52,412 bases of DNA from Lysobacterales bacterium. Its GTDB lineage: Bacteria > Pseudomonadota > Gammaproteobacteria > Xanthomonadales > SZUA-36. The DNA is taken from the NCBI GenBank assembly GCA_028289465.1, contig JANQPM010000001.1, forward strand, positions 1 through 52,412, given 5' to 3'. The stretch's first letter is position 1; each line of letters begins with the position of its first letter. Below are positions 50,409 to 52,412 of this stretch, piece after piece. The notes below the pieces were generated by a model. The model saw only the letters and a program-made list of their open reading frames with translations. It was not told the DNA's origin and made no database searches. The position numbers and the translations under genes are program-made.

Positions 50409-51902
50409 ATGACTGACCAGGTACTGACCACGGTAAACGGCGCGCCGGTCGCCGATGACAGTAACAGCATCAGCGCGGGCGAGCGCGGTTCACTGACCTT
50501 CGATAATTTCCGCATGATGGAGAAGCTGGCGCATTTCAATCGCGAACGGATTCCGGAACGCGTCGTGCATGCGCGCGGCAGCGGCGCTTACGGCGTATTT
50601 GAGCTCTCGAGAGACCTTTCCGACTACACCATCGCCGACTTTCTGCGGGGTGCCGGTAAGACCACCGAAGTCTTCCTGCGCTTCTCCACCGTCGGCGGCG
50701 GACAGGACTCCAGTGACTATGCACGCGATCCGCGCGGCTTTGCCGTCAAGTTCTACACCCAACAGGGCAACTGGGACATGGTCGGCAACAACACACCGGT
50801 ATTCTTTATCCGCGATCCGATCAAATTTCCGGACTTCGTGCACTCGCAGAAAAAAAATCCGCAGACCAACCTGCCCGACCCGGCTGCGATGTACGAGTTC
50901 TGGGCCAACCATCCGCAGTCGCTGCACCAGATGACCATCTTGATGTCCGACCGCGGCATTCCGTATTCCCATCGGCATATGAACGGCTATAGTTCGCATA
51001 CGCTGAGTTTCTGGAACGCAGCCGGGCAGCGCTTCTGGGTCAAGTGGCATTTCAAGACCAATCAGGGCATCAAGACCTTGACCGACGCCGACGCGGCCGG
51101 GTTGCCGCCGTTCGGCGCCCAGCAGGACCTGGTGGATGCGATCGACCGGGGCGAGTTTCCGAGTTGGACGGCCAATGTTCAGATCATGACCGAAGAAGAA
51201 GCCGAATCCTATTCAGTTAATCCGTTCGATCTGACCAAGATCTGGCCGCACAGCGATTTCCCGCTGATCGAAATCGGCCAGCTGACACTGAACCGCAATG
51301 TGGAAAACTACTTCGCAGAAACCGAGCAGGCCGCGTTCAGCCCGAGCAATCTGGTTCCGGGCATCGGCGCATCGCCGGACAAAGTGCTGCAGGCGCGCCT
51401 GTTCGCATACCCCGATGCACACCGCTACCGGGTCGGCGCCAACCACCATCAACTGCCCGTCAACGCACCGCGCTGCCCGGTCAACCATTACCAGCGCGAC
51501 GGTGCGATGGCCGGTACTGCGTGCCCTTTCAGCCACAGCGACAACCAGGGCAGCGCCGTGAACTTCTATCCCAACGACCGACAGTCGGCCGGCGCGCCGG
51601 TACCCGACAGCAGCGTTGCGGAACCGCCGATGCCGATTCTGGAGGACGCCTGGATCAAGGCTTATGACAGCAGCGCCGACGATAACTTCAGCCAGGCAGG
51701 CGACCTGTACCGTCTGATGTCGGAAGATCAGAAAAACCAGCTGATCAATAACATCGCCGGCGGCCTGAGCCAGGCCGAGGCCAGCGTCCGGCAGCGCATG
51801 CTGGCACAGTTTGCCAAAGCCGATGCCGACTACGCCGACCGGGTACAAAACGCGCTTGAACGGGCGAACCAGGTTGACAACGATTACCGCCGATCCGCCT
51901 GA
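50409..51902 (+). CDS. Monofunctional haem catalase
   Basis: 497 residues from ATG 50409, where GAGG is 8 bp away (ATG 50403 is possible but too close to it). This is a small-subunit catalase. Distal His54 lies in 'RVVHARGSGAYG', Asn127 in 'MVGNNTPVFF', and the proximal haem-ligand Tyr334 in 'ARLFAYPDAHRYR'. 'FSTVGGGQDSSDYARDPRGF' and 'NRNVENYFAETEQAAFSPS' are family signatures. It breaks down hydrogen peroxide in the cytosol. The OxyR-type operator upstream indicates peroxide induction. A terminator follows. Confidence 0.96.
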   Translation: MTDQVLTTVNGAPVADDSNSISAGERGSLTFDNFRMMEKLAHFNRERIPERVVHARGSGAYGVFELSRDLSDYTIADFLRGAGKTTEVFLRFSTVGGGQDSSDYARDPRGFAVKFYTQQGNWDMVGNNTPVFFIRDPIKFPDFVHSQKKNPQTNLPDPAAMYEFWANHPQSLHQMTILMSDRGIPYSHRHMNGYSSHTLSFWNAAGQRFWVKWHFKTNQGIKTLTDADAAGLPPFGAQQDLVDAIDRGEFPSWTANVQIMTEEEAESYSVNPFDLTKIWPHSDFPLIEIGQLTLNRNVENYFAETEQAAFSPSNLVPGIGASPDKVLQARLFAYPDAHRYRVGANHHQLPVNAPRCPVNHYQRDGAMAGTACPFSHSDNQGSAVNFYPNDRQSAGAPVPDSSVAEPPMPILEDAWIKAYDSSADDNFSQAGDLYRLMSEDQKNQLINNIAGGLSQAEASVRQRMLAQFAKADADYADRVQNALERANQVDNDYRRSA

Positions 51903-51930
51903 ACTCGTTCGCTGCACGCTGACAAACCAC

Positions 51931-51961
51931 CTGGCCCGCAGCACGGCGGGCCAGATTGTTT
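51931..51961 (+). terminator. Terminator of the catalase gene
   Basis: CTGGCCCGC / GCGGGCCAG, perfect 9-bp stem with a 6-base loop, followed by the T-rich ATTGTTT. It is 29 bp after the stop codon. Confidence 0.75.
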
Positions 51962-52003
51962 CATGACGACCATCGCGCCTAAAGGCACTCCTACAGCGGG
52001 AAT

Positions 52004-52095
52004 CAATAAACTAGTGAAGTAAGCTCAGGCTGGACAGTCTGGCGGTTTTCCGAAGGAAAGAAGCCGGGCTGGGAAGCTGGCGGGGCGTTTGGTTG
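52004..52095 (+). repeat. Direct repeat, copy 1 (about 92 bp)
   Basis: It runs from CAATAAACTAGTGAAGTA to GGTTG and matches 52323-52412 along its length, including the identical block GGCGGTTTTCCGAAGGAAAG AAGCCGGGCTGGGA. Differences are mostly transitions, as in an ageing dispersed intergenic repeat. Confidence 0.85.
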
Positions 52096-52111
52096 CGACT
52101 TTCACCCGTCA

Positions 52112-52246
52112 CGCGTTTAACGGTTCCGTCAGAAGACTTCTCCGCTATCGCGAAATCGCCATCTCATTTGACTTCACCTACGCGCGCTTAACGGTTATGC
52201 CAAAAGGCTTCTTCGCCCCAGCGAAACCGCCATCTGGCTCCGCCTA
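52112..52246 (+). repeat. Tandem degenerate repeats of about 65-70 bp
   Basis: Unit 1 (about 52112-52182) and unit 2 (about 52183-52246) share CGCG.TTAACGGTT, then an (A/G)AAG.CTTCT.CGC-like core, GCGAAA.CGCCATCT and CGCCTACGC-like ends. No gene is credible here. Confidence 0.65.
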
Positions 52247-52322
52247 CGCTGTGAATGAAGCGGGCAAAAGACACCATCGATTCAAGCCGGTTGGTTCGCG
52301 AAGCGAATCAGAGGAGGGAGTC

Positions 52323-52412
52323 CAATAAACTGATGAAGTAGCCCAGGCCGGACAGTCCGGCGGTTTTCCGAAGGAAAGAAGCCGGGCTGGGAGGCCGTAG
52401 GGCGTGCGGTTG
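52323..52412 (+). repeat. Direct repeat, copy 2 (about 90 bp, reaches window end)
   Basis: Second copy of the 52004-52095 repeat, starting CAATAAACTGATGAAGTA and reaching the last base of the window, so it may continue. Confidence 0.85.

Noticed and set aside
52089..52328. 79-codon frame in the repeat array
   Set aside because: It lies entirely in degenerate repeats, and the repeated units are in different frames.

Overview
The window is 52.4 kb of a chromosome, about 55-60% G+C over most of its length, and its gene content is gammaproteobacterial. The order gpsA-secB-yibN / gpmI-envC-ctpA is the enterobacterial-type neighbourhood. There is also a split class II ribonucleotide reductase (nrdJa/nrdJb, as in Pseudomonas), a GspA/GspB-like pair, a bifunctional PutA and a gammaproteobacterial aa3/caa3-type cox operon. 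Several large secreted proteins carry a recurring WY(N/D)P..SGHG module that I associate with Wenzhouxiangella/Xanthomonadales-like marine heterotrophs. That placement is an inference from gene content, not a proof.

Layout. 1-9.4 kb: the 3' part of a TonB-dependent receptor, an O-methyltransferase, a lipoprotein-anchored Rid protein beside a truncated Tat-signal gene, a 1120-residue secreted metalloprotease, an M20 amidohydrolase, a 0.4-kb gene-free stretch with an inverted repeat, and a Cys-rich lipoprotein. 9.7-19.5 kb: a PhyH-family oxygenase, a coupled pair encoding an FG-GAP/UnbV (CRTAC-like) protein and a DUF255-thioredoxin/DsbD-N fusion, and a divergent di-haem propeller protein. 19.6-24.4 kb: a small membrane protein divergent from an ArsR-SRPBCC operon whose operator overlaps the start codon, then DeoC, an AraC regulator and two secreted proteins. 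24.6-26.3 kb: an AT-rich BglII-like restriction-modification island. 26.4-30.5 kb: nrdJb and nrdJa separated by 238 bp of highly structured sequence and preceded by two NrdR-box-like palindromes, then an acidic secreted protein.

30.6-41.7 kb is core metabolism and envelope biology: trmL, gpsA, secB and yibN (with grxC missing from its usual place), the gpmI-envC-ctpA-DJ-1 operon, and the convergent exeA/gspB/rhomboid/DUF1820 operon. 41.7-51.9 kb holds putA, a DUF2244 protein, coxB-coxA-small ORF-ctaG-coxC, and a catalase preceded by a convincing OxyR-type operator. The last 0.4 kb is an array of degenerate direct repeats with no credible gene.

How the parts work together. The cox genes build one cytochrome c oxidase, including a 41-residue assembly-type membrane protein and the Cu chaperone CtaG. 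PutA feeds electrons from proline into the same respiratory chain. Catalase under OxyR-type control deals with peroxide. nrdJ under NrdR-type control supplies dNTPs. The most unusual material is in 3-24 kb: secreted multi-domain proteins sharing an uncharacterised, internally duplicated C-terminal module, next to a periplasmic thiol-redox/FG-GAP operon and a di-haem protein. No tRNA, rRNA, CRISPR array, transposase or complete insertion sequence was found.
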